Assembly (NCBI RefSeq): GCF_019443085.1
Contig: NZ_JAHZIL010000003.1
Span: 744,001 to 808,000, forward strand
DNA length: 64,000 bases
Direction: 5' to 3'
Source of the DNA: Marinobacter sp. F4218
GTDB taxonomy: Bacteria; Pseudomonadota; Gammaproteobacteria; Pseudomonadales; Oleiphilaceae
The position numbers and the translations under genes are program-made. Position 1 is the stretch's first letter, and every line of letters starts with the position of its first letter. Below the pieces are notes generated by a model, which worked only from the letters and a program-made list of their open reading frames with translations, was not told the DNA's origin and ran no database searches. Shown here one piece after another: positions 26,713 to 35,668 of this stretch.

Positions 26713-27845
26713 TCCTTTGCTCCCGATGAAACATCATCGTGGATGGCGCGCACTTCCTCCGTGATATCAATGCCCACCGGGCACCAGGTAATGCAACGGC
26801 CGCACCCCACACAGCCTGAGGTTCCGAACTGATCGACCCAGGTAGCGAGTTTGTGGGTCATCCACTGGCGGTAGCGGGACTGAGTCGAGTTGCGCACGCT
26901 GCCGCCGTGAATATAGGAAAAATCCGATGTAAAACAGGAATCCCAGCGCCGGCTGCGCTCCGCAGTATGGCCCTCCAGGTCCGAGGTGTCTTCTACCGTT
27001 GAGCAAAAGCACGTGGGGCACACCATGGTGCAGTTGGCACAGCTCAAACACCGGTCGGCCACGTCGGCCCAGCGAGGATGCTCCAGGTTATCCATCAGTA
27101 AGGCAGGGATGGCGGTTTGTGGCATGCTCCGCCCCATCTGACTGCGGGTTTTCTCGACAATCGCCGTGGCGGCTGCCTGGTGGGTCGCTGTTGCCGGTGT
27201 CCGGGGTAATTCGGCGAGAATCTCCGCGCCCTCGGCCGAGCCCGATCGAATGAGGAAAAGGTGGCTGTTGTCGTCCAGAAGCTCGGTGAGGACCAGATCG
27301 TACCCGTGCTTTACGTCCGGCCCGGTCCCCATGGAATCACAGAAGCAGGTGCCGCCAGCCACGGAGCAGTTGAGCGCCACCAGAAAAGCCTGCTCCCGAC
27401 GGGACCGGTAGTGAGGATCGATATAGTCGTCGCCCATCAGCACACGATCCTGAATGCCGATGGCCGCCAACTCACAGGCTCGTACGCCAAAGAACGCGTA
27501 ACGGGGCGGATCATCCCGGGCGGGTACGAAGCGCAGTTCGTCGCCGTCGCGAGTCGCCTGCCACAAGGAAACCCTGGGGGGGTGAAGAAAACGTTTCCAG
27601 CTATGGGGGCCCACGGCATAGCCGAACAGTGCGTCATCCGGGCGACGTTTCAACCGGTAGTGACCACCATCCTGCTCGTCCGTCCAACCGGTGGGAAGTT
27701 CGTCCGTTCGGGTGAGCTGCTCGTACACAATGGTGTGGTCGCGAACAGTTGGCCCGACGACCATATACCCCCGTCCGGACAAAGCATCCAGCAAGCACTG
27801 CAAGCCTTCCCGAGTGATGACAGAGGCATCGTCAACGTTGTCCAT
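26709..27845 (-). CDS. hydB: Hydrogenase beta subunit, 4Fe-4S dicluster
   Basis: A 378-residue iron-sulfur subunit resembling the sulfhydrogenase beta chain/anaerobic sulfite reductase A family. It has a long N-terminal domain ([18 protein letters not shown]) and two ferredoxin motifs, [12 protein letters not shown] and [12 protein letters not shown], with an extra Cys in CFCSTVED. It is thought to relay electrons to a soluble partner. The ATG at 27845 has GGGAAGG 7 nt upstream. This is the first gene of the operon, and gene order beta-(cNBD)-gamma-delta-alpha mirrors archaeal hydBGDA apart from the insertion. Confidence 0.92.
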   Translation of the reverse strand: MDNVDDASVITREGLQCLLDALSGRGYMVVGPTVRDHTIVYEQLTRTDELPTGWTDEQDGGHYRLKRRPDDALFGYAVGPHSWKRFLHPPRVSLWQATRDGDELRFVPARDDPPRYAFFGVRACELAAIGIQDRVLMGDDYIDPHYRSRREQAFLVALNCSVAGGTCFCDSMGTGPDVKHGYDLVLTELLDDNSHLFLIRSGSAEGAEILAELPRTPATATHQAAATAIVEKTRSQMGRSMPQTAIPALLMDNLEHPRWADVADRCLSCANCTMVCPTCFCSTVEDTSDLEGHTAERSRRWDSCFTSDFSYIHGGSVRNSTQSRYRQWMTHKLATWVDQFGTSGCVGCGRCITWCPVGIDITEEVRAIHDDVSSGAKE

Positions 27846-27928
27846 AGACCGACCTTCCCTGCTTGAAAACCAGGGAATAAAAAAATCCATTAACTCCCCA
27901 GTAGAAGCTTTGGCAAGGCCGGGCATTT

Positions 27929-27955
27929 TGTCAAAGATGGGATAAGCTCATCCCA
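27929..27955 (-). promoter_or_regulatory. Candidate promoter and dyad upstream of the hydrogenase operon
   Basis: On the minus strand TTGACA (27929-27934) could be a -35 element, though the matching -10 is weak. Directly upstream, 27938-27955 reads TGGGATAAGCTCATCCCA on the plus strand, an 18-bp dyad with one mismatched pair. The dyad abuts the start codon of the divergent gene, so a protein binding there could affect both. No sigma-54 or FNR box is seen. Confidence 0.4.
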
Positions 27956-28834
27956 ATGAGATACAGGATTGTGTTCAAGGGCCACCGATATCGAAACACC
28001 GGCCGCGCCGCCCTCTGGCTGTTGCCCCTGGCGGTCCTCCTGCTAATCGCCCTGGCGCCTGCTGTTCGGGCCTCCAGCGACTTTTACCTGGCGTACCGAC
28101 AGTGGCAGCCTTACGACTGGCCGGGCGAGATGCCCGCGGCCACGGAGGTGAGCCGTTCCCAGCGCGGGCTTGGCTGGCGTCCCGAGGGCACCGCAGGGGA
28201 CATCGGCCTTGATTACGATTACCAGATCCTGGGCATCGACACCGGTGAGCCGGCCCACAACGGCCACTTGCACCGGCTGATGGTCGGCGGCCAGTGGCAG
28301 CATCGGCTTTACCGCGTGGAAGCCCGTGCGGGCCTGGCCGGTACGTCCAACATGTTCAAGTACCAGAGCTTCCACGACGACGTGGTGAATGGGCGTGTAG
28401 CGCTGTTCCGGGCAGTCAGAAAGGACTCACCTCTGAGCCTGGGCGTCGGTGGCGATCATCGCTTCGGCTCCTTCGGCTGGCTCCCCCGAGTGCGCTGGAC
28501 ACACAGCGGCGAGAGCGGCCACTGGTTGGCGGATTTGCCGGTCCTCCTGCGCTGGCAGAGCCCCGGGAACCGCTGGGCACTTCACCTGGCACGGGACGGA
28601 GATCGCTGGGCCACGCTCGATGCGGCCCGTGAGGTCGAAGGCGCGCTCTATCTGCGTGAGTGGCGGGCGGAGCTGAGCTACCGGATAAGCTCGGGGGGAG
28701 CGATATGGCCAGGCGTGGTTCTGGGACTCGGCGTGAGTGTCGATACCCGGGTGCGGTATCGGGACCTGCAGGCAGGGACTCGAGATGTGCGTTTGGGCGA
28801 CGCCCTGCTGGGTAGTTTCCGGCTCGACTGGTAG
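27956..28834 (+). CDS. Secreted protein of unknown function, possibly an outer-membrane barrel
   Basis: A 292-residue protein with a signal peptide (basic start, hydrophobic core near residues 20-38, likely cut after VRA). I do not recognise the family. The mature part is rich in aromatic and alternating strand-like segments (HRLMVGGQWQHRLYRVEARAGL, WLADLPVLLRWQ, AELSYRISSGG) and ends in DALLGSFRLDW with a terminal aromatic residue, as outer-membrane beta barrels do. The ATG has no ribosome site and abuts a dyad; a GTG at 27971 is an alternative. It lies 47 bp before a patatin gene on the same strand. Confidence 0.65.
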   Translation: MRYRIVFKGHRYRNTGRAALWLLPLAVLLLIALAPAVRASSDFYLAYRQWQPYDWPGEMPAATEVSRSQRGLGWRPEGTAGDIGLDYDYQILGIDTGEPAHNGHLHRLMVGGQWQHRLYRVEARAGLAGTSNMFKYQSFHDDVVNGRVALFRAVRKDSPLSLGVGGDHRFGSFGWLPRVRWTHSGESGHWLADLPVLLRWQSPGNRWALHLARDGDRWATLDAAREVEGALYLREWRAELSYRISSGGAIWPGVVLGLGVSVDTRVRYRDLQAGTRDVRLGDALLGSFRLDW

Positions 28835-28881
28835 AATCGCTCCAGATTATTCCTCTCTGACAAATTAACAGGCGCTCATGG

Positions 28882-29775
28882 ATGAAACTCAATCCCTTTA
28901 ATACCCGCATCGGTCTGGCGTTGGGCGGCGGTGCTGCCAAGGGCATAGCGCATATCGGCGTGTTGAAGGCCTTCGAGGAAGAGCAGATCCGGATTCATTG
29001 CATTTCGGGCACCAGTGCCGGGGCGCTGGTTGCCAGTTACTACGCCTTCGGCCGACCGGCTGAGTCCATACTGTCCATCTGTTCAACGCTGAACCTGTCA
29101 AAGATCATCAGTTTTACCTTCGAGCGCGGCGGGCTGTTCAGCACCAACGCCATTCGGGAGATGATCCACCGGGACCTTGGGGATTGCCGGATCGAAGATG
29201 CCGAGATTCCGCTGGCCATTTGCGCCACGGATATCGAGACGGGCGAGCAGCTGGTCTTCCGGGAGGGGAATCTGGCAGACGCCGTCTGCGCATCCATGGC
29301 CGTGCCCGGGCTGTTTGTGCCGGTGGAGGTGAACGGCCGGATTCTGGTGGACGGTGGACTGGTGGAGAATGTCCCGATCTCGCCGTTGGCGAAAATGGGC
29401 GCGGGTATCACCGTGGCCGTTGATCTGAGCCATGTCAGCCGGTACCCGAAACCGGAAGACACCTTTGATGTGATCAGCAACGCCATCAACATTGGCATCG
29501 ACTTCAATACCCGTAAGCAGCTGAAGAAGGCGGACATTGCGGTGCCGCTGGATTTAAGCGCCTACAGCCTCACCAACAACGCCAAGTGTGTGGATGAGCT
29601 GTACCTGGAAGGCTACCACCCGATGAAGAAAAAGATTCAGAGTTTGCTCTGGTACAAACGGATGAATCTCATTATTTCCCTGCTGAAAACGGCCGGGGCC
29701 CTGCTGCCGCTCAAGGTGCCCGAGATTATCAAAGACCTTAAACGCCAGGCCTTCGCAGTCCGTAATCGAAGCTGA
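28882..29775 (+). CDS. Patatin-like phospholipase (RssA/YlbK type)
   Basis: A 297-residue patatin-family lipid acyl hydrolase. It shows the glycine-rich oxyanion loop LGGGAAKGIAHIG, the nucleophile GTSAG near residue 45 and the catalytic Asp in DGGLVENVP, so the Ser-Asp dyad is complete. There is no signal peptide. Proteobacterial members of this group act on phospholipids or are of unknown role. Probably co-transcribed with the secreted protein gene just upstream. Confidence 0.88.
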   Translation: MKLNPFNTRIGLALGGGAAKGIAHIGVLKAFEEEQIRIHCISGTSAGALVASYYAFGRPAESILSICSTLNLSKIISFTFERGGLFSTNAIREMIHRDLGDCRIEDAEIPLAICATDIETGEQLVFREGNLADAVCASMAVPGLFVPVEVNGRILVDGGLVENVPISPLAKMGAGITVAVDLSHVSRYPKPEDTFDVISNAINIGIDFNTRKQLKKADIAVPLDLSAYSLTNNAKCVDELYLEGYHPMKKKIQSLLWYKRMNLIISLLKTAGALLPLKVPEIIKDLKRQAFAVRNRS

Positions 29776-29803
29776 CCGGACACCCCGGTTTTCAGAGGCG
29801 CTG

Positions 29804-30163
29804 TCACCCGGCGCCGAGATGCGTGATCAATTCATCGCTGCTGCAGTCAATGACCCTGACGTTCCGGTAGCCCATATGCTCCAGGGCCGCCGCTGCCAGC
29901 GCGGCACGACCACCGGTCGCACAGTGCAAGAGGATGGTCCGGTCCGGATCCGTGGTGTGATCGGTGATTTTCATCTCGAGCACACCCCGTGGAATATTGA
30001 CCGTACCGGCCGGGCGCTTCTCAGCCACTTCACCGGGCTCACGCACGTCGATCACCAGGGCATCACTGTGCTCGGACATCAGCGCTTTCGCCGCTTCGGG
30101 CGTCAGGCAATGCAGAGAGGCCTTGGTTTCTGCGACGATTTCTTGCAGGGTTTTCAAACTCAT
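29804..30163 (-). CDS. Rhodanese-like sulfurtransferase
   Basis: A 119-residue single rhodanese domain. LVIDVREPGEVAEKRPAGTVNIPRGVLEMKI is the typical N-terminal half. The active-site loop is CATGGR (Cys plus Arg present), so it should be catalytically competent in moving sulfane sulfur. Cytoplasmic, no signal. It is convergent with the patatin gene and divergent from the next gene. Confidence 0.88.
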   Translation of the reverse strand: MSLKTLQEIVAETKASLHCLTPEAAKALMSEHSDALVIDVREPGEVAEKRPAGTVNIPRGVLEMKITDHTTDPDRTILLHCATGGRAALAAAALEHMGYRNVRVIDCSSDELITHLGAG

Positions 30164-30255
30164 AATGATTTACTCCGTTTGGACCGGTGGCCCGTTGATC
30201 TCAATTGCGGTTTAATGCGCCAGACACTCACTTGCCTGCAGATGCGCCTGTCACT

Positions 30256-31218
30256 ATGCCCATTGTCACATCGCCCGAGCAACACGTCTCCGAAGTTGAG
30301 ATCGAGCAGGCAATCCGCTCCGGCATTGAGCGCTACTTTGACGACTGCCGGGCGCGGATCCCGGCATTTATTGACCGCCATTTCCACTACCCGGGCGCCA
30401 TCGCCACCAATCGCATGGCTCTGGGATGGGACATGTTGCGGGCACCCGCCAATCTGCTTTGGGCGCCGATATACGCCCTGGCCTGTCTGGTCAGGGTTCT
30501 GGTCCCCAAACGAACCGGCCTGAAGTGGCTGCACCATGCGGCAGATCGTGTACCTGCCGGTTTTACCACCCGCGTACAACAGCACATCTCGGACCTGATT
30601 CAGGTGGAACTGCTGAACAATGGCCAGAAAGGCCCGCTGCTGGAGAGCTACCTGGTTGAGGCCCTGGAGGCGGCCTATGCGCGCCACACCCTGGGCCCCG
30701 TCGACCACCAGAAGTTCAGCAAACTGATTGAGCCGCTGGTCGCGGATGCCCTCGGCCAGTACCGGGTGAGCCGGACGGCGTCTGCCGATATCACCAACAG
30801 CATTTCATGCACCGTGTTGGGTGCGTTTGCGTTCCAGAAGTTCACTCCGGGGGGAATCGGGCTCGGGGTGGTGCTCGCGTCCATGCTCGCAAAAACCCTG
30901 GCCGCCCGGGACTTTATCCTCGGGGAAACCATTGGCGGGTGGTACTACAGTTTCTTTCCACCCGAGCCTTCGCTGGCCACCACGGCCAGCGTGATGGTCG
31001 CGGTCATGGCCGCACTGGCAGCCTTTGCGGCTTTATCCGGGGTTATTTTCGATCCCGTTCAGGCGGCGGTCGGTTTGCATCGGCGGCGCCTGAACAAACT
31101 ACTGGATCACCTGCAGAGGGACGTCACCCTCAGCACCCAAAGCAGCTTCCGCCCGAAAGACCAGTTTGTGGCGCGCATTCTGGACACCTTCGATATGATC
31201 AAATCGGGCTTGAGCTAG
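30256..31218 (+). CDS. Membrane protein of unknown function (DUF6635-like)
   Basis: A 320-residue protein with hydrophobic segments around the middle (SISCTVLGAFAFQKFTPGGIGLGVVLASML) and near residue 250 (TTASVMVAVMAALAAFAALSGVIF), flanked by long polar helical parts. It contains RIPAFIDRHFHYPGAIATNRMALGWDMLRAPANLLWAPIYALA, a conserved-looking block I associate with a domain of unknown function. I have no role to offer. The ATG at 30256 has no obvious ribosome site; a TTG at 30205 in the same frame is an alternative and would add 17 residues. Confidence 0.65.
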   Translation: MPIVTSPEQHVSEVEIEQAIRSGIERYFDDCRARIPAFIDRHFHYPGAIATNRMALGWDMLRAPANLLWAPIYALACLVRVLVPKRTGLKWLHHAADRVPAGFTTRVQQHISDLIQVELLNNGQKGPLLESYLVEALEAAYARHTLGPVDHQKFSKLIEPLVADALGQYRVSRTASADITNSISCTVLGAFAFQKFTPGGIGLGVVLASMLAKTLAARDFILGETIGGWYYSFFPPEPSLATTASVMVAVMAALAAFAALSGVIFDPVQAAVGLHRRRLNKLLDHLQRDVTLSTQSSFRPKDQFVARILDTFDMIKSGLS

Positions 31219-31235
31219 CCTGCGCCGGCTCTTAC

Positions 31236-31691
31236 TTAGCCCGCCAGCGCCGCTTTCACCTTCTTGCTCAGATGGCCCATATCAACCCGACCAGTCACCT
31301 GGGGACGCAGCTCGTTCATCACGCGCCCCATGTCCTGCATGCCCTGGGCGTCGGTTGAGCTAATGGCCATGCGGATCAGGGCGTCGAGGTCATCCTCGGT
31401 CAGCGCGGCCGGCATGAATTCCTCGATAATCACCATCTCCGCCCGTTCCTTATCCGCGAGTTCTTCACGGCCGGCATCATCGTACTGACTGGCGGCATCG
31501 CGGCGCTGCTTGAGCATCTTCTCCAGCACCTTCAGAACGTCCTCGTCAGACAAATCCCGGCGTTCATCAATCTCGATCTGTTTGACCGCAGCCTGGGCCA
31601 TGCGCAGAGTGACAAGCCGGGTTTTATCCTTGTTCCGCATCGCGTCTTTAACCGCGGCGTTCAGTTGTTCCTTGAGTGATGCTTCCGCCAT
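31236..31691 (-). CDS. GatB/YqeY-domain protein
   Basis: A 151-residue YqeY protein: LKEQLNAAVKDAMRNKDKTRLVTLRMAQAAVKQIEIDERRD at the start, KQRRDAASQYDDAGREELADKERAE in the middle and MGRVMNELRPQVTGRVDM near the end. The domain resembles the tRNA-binding tail of the amidotransferase subunit GatB. In many proteobacteria it lies near rpsU/dnaG; here it stands alone. It converges on the membrane-protein gene with a 17-bp gap. Confidence 0.9.
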   Translation of the reverse strand: MAEASLKEQLNAAVKDAMRNKDKTRLVTLRMAQAAVKQIEIDERRDLSDEDVLKVLEKMLKQRRDAASQYDDAGREELADKERAEMVIIEEFMPAALTEDDLDALIRMAISSTDAQGMQDMGRVMNELRPQVTGRVDMGHLSKKVKAALAG

Positions 31692-31755
31692 GGCCGAGCT
31701 CCTGTTCGTGAGTTAAAGGGACTGACTTCGCAGTGTGCGAGGCGGTAGATTTAAC

Positions 31756-31807
31756 GGAAAACCGGAGCAGGTTCAATCGGGGAGGCGATAAACCGCTCCG
31801 GTTTTCC
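31756..31807. terminator. 13-bp inverted repeat after the BCCT gene
   Basis: GGAAAACCGGAGC (31756-31768) and GCTCCGGTTTTCC (31795-31807) are perfect complements around a 26-nt loop, with T-runs on both strands. It ends 4 bp after the BCCT stop codon, so a terminator is the simplest reading. The long loop is unusual. Confidence 0.6.
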
Positions 31808-31811
31808 CGGA

Positions 31812-33404
31812 TCACATCTTGCCTTCGGCAACCAGCAGGCCGCGCTCGTGGTGCAGGCCTTTGAACAGGCTGTAACTCATCACCAGCAGGACCAGGGTGA
31901 ACGGTAGGCCGACACTCAGGGCACCTGCCTGAAGGGCATTCAGTGCTTGTTCACCGCCCACAAACAGCAGGACACCGGCAATCGAGCCCTCGGTAACCGC
32001 CCAGAAGACACGCTGGGCTTTCGGGGCATCAATCTTGCCACCCGATGTGATGCTGTCGATGACAAGGGAACCGGAGTCCGAAGACGTCACGAAGAACGTG
32101 AGGACCAGCGTAATACCGATGAACGAGGTTAGCCCCGAGAGCGAAATGTTCTCCAGTGCCTGGAACATCGCCAGAGACACCTCGGTCAGCCCCTCGGACG
32201 CCAACACCCCGACATCGTTGCGGACCTGGTCAAGGGCACTGCCGCCGAACGCACTCATCCAGAAAACGGTAATAATCGTGGGAATGATCAGCACCGCGGT
32301 AACAAATTCACGCACCGTGCGGCCCCTCGACACCCGTGCGATAAACATACCCACGAACGGCGACCAGGAAATCCACCAAGCCCAGTAGAACACCGTCCAG
32401 CCATGGAACCAGGTGGTATCTTCCTCACGCCCGAACGGATTACTCAGCGCCACCATGTTGGAGGCATAGGAAACCGTGGTGTCCCAGAGCCAGTTGAAGA
32501 TGGCGAGCGTGGGCCCGGCAAATATCACAAACACCAGCAGCAGACCTGCCATTACCATGTTGGCGTTACTCAGCAACCTCACACCACCATGGATACCGCG
32601 GATGACGGAAAAGGTTGCGACCGCGGTTACACCCGCGATTACGCCTATCTGAGCACTGAGGCCACCCTCGATATCGAACAGGTAGGACAGTCCGGATGCG
32701 GCCTGCTGGGCCCCGAAGCCCAGCGAGGTGGCAAGCCCGAAGATGGTCGCAAGAACGGCCACGGTATCAATCACATTGCCGGGCCAGCCCCACACTTTAT
32801 CACCCAGGATGGGGAAAAAGGCCGAGCGGATCGTCAACGGAAGCCCCTTGTTGTAGGCGAAGAACGACAACGACAGGCCAACAATGGCATAGATCGCCCA
32901 GGGGTGAAGACCCCAGTGATACATAGTCGCCCCCATCGCCAGACGGGCGCCTTCAGTTGTGTTTGGCTCCACCCCCAGGGGCGTGCCATACCAGTCGGTG
33001 TAATAGGCAACCGGCTCGGCGACCGACCAGAACATCAGCCCCGTGCCCATACCGGCAGCAAACAGCATGGCAAACCACGACATCATGGAAAACTCAGGCT
33101 TGGCGTCGACACCGCCAATTCGAATCTTGCCCACCGGCATGAAAATCAGCGCCAGGCAGAAAAGAACAAACAGGTTTGCACTGAGGAGGAACCCCCAGTC
33201 AAAGATCGCGATCGCACCATTCTTGGCACTATCAAGGAGCTCTTTCGCTCCGGACGGGAAAATCAGCGTAGCCACAACAAACGCAACGATCAGCAGCGCC
33301 GTTAACGGAAACACGATGTTGTGGATATCGAAACCGAACCGGGCGATATTGTCCTGTCCCGCCACGTAATCGGTCTGATAATCATCTATAGCGACGTCAC
33401 CCAA
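31812..33404 (-). CDS. BCCT-family betaine/choline/carnitine transporter
   Basis: A 530-residue BCCT carrier with about 12 membrane helices. Signature parts include FAAGMGTGLMFWSVAEPVAYY, MYHWGLHPWAIYAIVGLSLSFFAYNKGLP and the tryptophan-rich TVFYWAWWISWSPFVGMFIARVSRGRTVREF. These systems import compatible solutes with Na+ or H+, suiting a salty habitat; glycine betaine versus choline cannot be told. I choose a TTG start at 33404 because GAGGAGG lies 7 nt upstream; the open frame reaches 33542 without a better site. A strong inverted repeat follows the stop. Confidence 0.9.
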   Translation of the reverse strand: MGDVAIDDYQTDYVAGQDNIARFGFDIHNIVFPLTALLIVAFVVATLIFPSGAKELLDSAKNGAIAIFDWGFLLSANLFVLFCLALIFMPVGKIRIGGVDAKPEFSMMSWFAMLFAAGMGTGLMFWSVAEPVAYYTDWYGTPLGVEPNTTEGARLAMGATMYHWGLHPWAIYAIVGLSLSFFAYNKGLPLTIRSAFFPILGDKVWGWPGNVIDTVAVLATIFGLATSLGFGAQQAASGLSYLFDIEGGLSAQIGVIAGVTAVATFSVIRGIHGGVRLLSNANMVMAGLLLVFVIFAGPTLAIFNWLWDTTVSYASNMVALSNPFGREEDTTWFHGWTVFYWAWWISWSPFVGMFIARVSRGRTVREFVTAVLIIPTIITVFWMSAFGGSALDQVRNDVGVLASEGLTEVSLAMFQALENISLSGLTSFIGITLVLTFFVTSSDSGSLVIDSITSGGKIDAPKAQRVFWAVTEGSIAGVLLFVGGEQALNALQAGALSVGLPFTLVLLVMSYSLFKGLHHERGLLVAEGKM

Positions 33405-33661
33405 TGTGAAGCCTCCTCGGCCGCATGGTCTGGCAGCCTGTTTGAAAGTGAACCTCCCTGATGCCACCCTAATATTTTGACCTCTAAGAATCAAAGGCGC
33501 CCTCCGCCCGAACCTCGTCGATAGGCGACTGACTCTCCCCAAATCAGTGACCGCAAATCCAGGCCTATACTCTAGAAGGCCCCCACCCGATCACGCTTTA
33601 CGCGATCTCCATCTGCCCGCTATCTCTGGGCAATTATCGTTGCGAGGCTCTCACCAGCGCT

Positions 33662-34183
33662 ATGTCACAGCATGACAAAAGAATTCAGCTCTCTATTGCC
33701 TTAGGGATTGCCCTTATTCTGCTGACGGCTGTTGTTTTTGCGGAAGACAAAGCCCTGGAACAAGCTGATTTCAATGACGACGTTGCAGAGCGCTTCCCGG
33801 GCATGCAGATCAGGGAGATTTCAGACTTCAGGCAGTACAGTCACGACATATTACTGATTGTCGCAAAAAAAATGGGGGTAAGGCTCAGCGATGAAGTTCC
33901 GGCGCCACTGCTACTAACCGACCTTGACGTGACAGCGAGTATGTTCAACTCATGGCTGGGAGAAAATGAAGAACGGTTCCATATCATTTGCTCCTGCTAC
34001 TTCCCCAGAGAAAATATAATCGTGGTTTTTGGAACGAGCAGACTCGACAGTCTTGCGCACGAGTTGGTGCACTTCGTTCAAGTACAGTATGAACATGTCA
34101 ATATTGGTGTGTTCGACATGACTGGACTGGAATTAGAGGCAGTAGAGATTCAGCATTGGTTCAGACGGAACCATATGGAGTGA
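33662..34183 (+). CDS. Secreted protein with an HExxH-like motif
   Basis: A 173-residue protein with an N-terminal signal or anchor (LSIALGIALILLTAVVFA). The mature part contains LAHELVHFVQVQYE, a zincin-type HExxH, followed about 20 residues later by LELEAVEIQHWF with a Glu that could be the third metal ligand. I do not recognise a named protease family; it could be an inactive relative (DUF6647-like). Its base composition is more A/T-rich than neighbouring genes, which may mean acquisition. Confidence 0.6.
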   Translation: MSQHDKRIQLSIALGIALILLTAVVFAEDKALEQADFNDDVAERFPGMQIREISDFRQYSHDILLIVAKKMGVRLSDEVPAPLLLTDLDVTASMFNSWLGENEERFHIICSCYFPRENIIVVFGTSRLDSLAHELVHFVQVQYEHVNIGVFDMTGLELEAVEIQHWFRRNHME

Positions 34184-34306
34184 CTACGGCATGGCGAACC
34201 CGAGGGAGTGAGGCCGCAGATATAGCATGATGGTCCTGAACCGAGGAGCCATTTGCAGACGACTCTGCTAACCTGCTCATTTTTCTGATTCCAAAGGAAT
34301 TTCTTC

Positions 34307-34975
34307 ATGATTACGGTTCACCACCTGAATAATTCCCGCTCACAGCGCGTTCTCTGGATGCTGGAGGAACTGGGTGTGCCTTACGAGATCCAGCGCTACG
34401 AGCGTGACCCCAAGACCATGCTGGCGCCCGCAAGCCTCAAGAAAGTTCACCCGCTGGGCAAATCCCCGGTGATCACCGACGGTGATCTGGTGGTAGCGGA
34501 GTCCGGCGCCATCATCGAATACCTTGCCCACACCTATGGCAAGGACACATTGCTGCCGGAAACCGGTGGTCAGGCGTGGCTGGACTACACCTACTGGCTG
34601 CATTACGCCGAAGGCTCGTTGATGCCGCCGCTGGTGATGCGCCTCGTTTTCCAAAAGGTAAAAACCAGCCCGATGCCGTTCTTTATCAAACCGGTGGCCA
34701 AGGGCATTGCCGACAAAACCACGGAAACCTTCATCGGCCCGATGATCAAGACGCACCTGGATTTCGTCGAAGACCACCTGGCGAAAAACACCTGGTTTCT
34801 CGGCGATAACCTCAGCGCGGCGGATATCCAGATGAGCTTCCCGCTGGAAGCCTCCGTGGCACGGGGTATCGTCGGCAAGGACCGGCCGAACATCAGCGCC
34901 TGGGTGGAGCGGGTACACGCCAGGCCGGCGTACCAGAGGGGCCTTGAGAAAGGTGGGGGATACGACTTCGCCTGA
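34307..34975 (+). CDS. Glutathione S-transferase
   Basis: A 222-residue GST. The N-terminal thioredoxin-like domain starts ITVHHLNNSRSQRVLWMLEELGVPYEIQ (Ser-Arg-Ser region near the G-site), with GKSPVITDGDLVVAESGAIIEYLA (cis-Pro and ES motif). An all-helical C-terminal domain ends LGDNLSAADIQMSFPLEA. It would conjugate or reduce using glutathione; the substrate is unknown. The ribosome site AAAGGAA precedes the ATG. Confidence 0.9.
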   Translation: MITVHHLNNSRSQRVLWMLEELGVPYEIQRYERDPKTMLAPASLKKVHPLGKSPVITDGDLVVAESGAIIEYLAHTYGKDTLLPETGGQAWLDYTYWLHYAEGSLMPPLVMRLVFQKVKTSPMPFFIKPVAKGIADKTTETFIGPMIKTHLDFVEDHLAKNTWFLGDNLSAADIQMSFPLEASVARGIVGKDRPNISAWVERVHARPAYQRGLEKGGGYDFA

Positions 34976-35293
34976 GTCTTTGAAAGTATCAAAAAATACC
35001 AACTCCCGGATGGGAGAGCCTGAAAAGCAACGAATAAATATGCCCCGGTTCGCCGGGATTGTAAGGAGTTATAAAAATAATTAAAAACTTAGCTATGCAG
35101 TACCTGTTAATTAGCGTACTGTCTCGTTCGTTGGAAAGATTTAGCAAAGCATTTCACGAATAAGACCTTTTGTGTTTCACACCTGTTGTCCTGTTTTTGA
35201 TCCTGCCAGTTTTTTTATTTCCCGCATATCGCTGATCAAAGATCACAACGATCTCTTGGCGGCACACTAATGATCAATATCAGGATATATATT
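34976..35293 (+). other. Long AT-rich leader region before the cold-shock gene
   Basis: This 318-bp stretch has no supported gene. It is AT-rich and holds a small CTCCC-GGAT-GGGAG hairpin at its start and one dispersed-repeat copy (35033-35050). Cold-shock genes commonly have long structured 5' leaders, which may explain it; no known cold box was recognised. Confidence 0.5.
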
Positions 35294-35500
35294 ATGTCTA
35301 CCATTACAGGCAACGTTAAGTTCTTCAATGAAGCAAAAGGTTTTGGCTTTATTACTCGTGAAGGCGGTGCGGACGTTTTTGTTCACTACAGCTCTATTCA
35401 GGGTGGCGGTTTCAAGACTCTGGCCGAAGGCCAGGAAGTTGAGTTCACCGTGACCGAGGGCCAGAAAGGCCCACAGGCAGAGAACGTTATTGGCCTGTAA
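35294..35500 (+). CDS. Cold-shock protein, CspA family
   Basis: A 68-residue cold-shock protein with both RNA-binding motifs ([10 protein letters not shown] and VFVHYSSIQ) and the family's usual length. Such proteins act as RNA chaperones. The ATG at 35294 begins the conserved sequence; a frame extension to 35270 has no conserved residues. A strong terminator follows at 35523. Confidence 0.95.
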   Translation: MSTITGNVKFFNEAKGFGFITREGGADVFVHYSSIQGGGFKTLAEGQEVEFTVTEGQKGPQAENVIGL

Positions 35501-35522
35501 TTAACAGGTAAAAACGTGATTG

Positions 35523-35552
35523 AAAAGGCAGCCTCTGGGCTGCCTTTTTTAT
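35523..35552 (+). terminator. Rho-independent terminator of the cold-shock gene
   Basis: GGCAGCC-TCTG-GGCTGCC followed by six T residues, 23 nt after the stop codon; upstream A residues extend the stem for the opposite strand. Confidence 0.9.
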
Positions 35553-35668
35553 TGCCAGATTTTATGGCACACGAGAAATAAACAGGTCCCGGTTTTGCTT
35601 TGACATGATCGGATCGGGTTTACTCTAGCCAGAGTAGACTTCCGACTGACAGCAAAGGACAAACCGCC

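Noticed and set aside
35100..35293. The cold-shock gene leader as a riboswitch
   Set aside because: AT-rich, but no known riboswitch or cold-box sequence could be recognised by eye.
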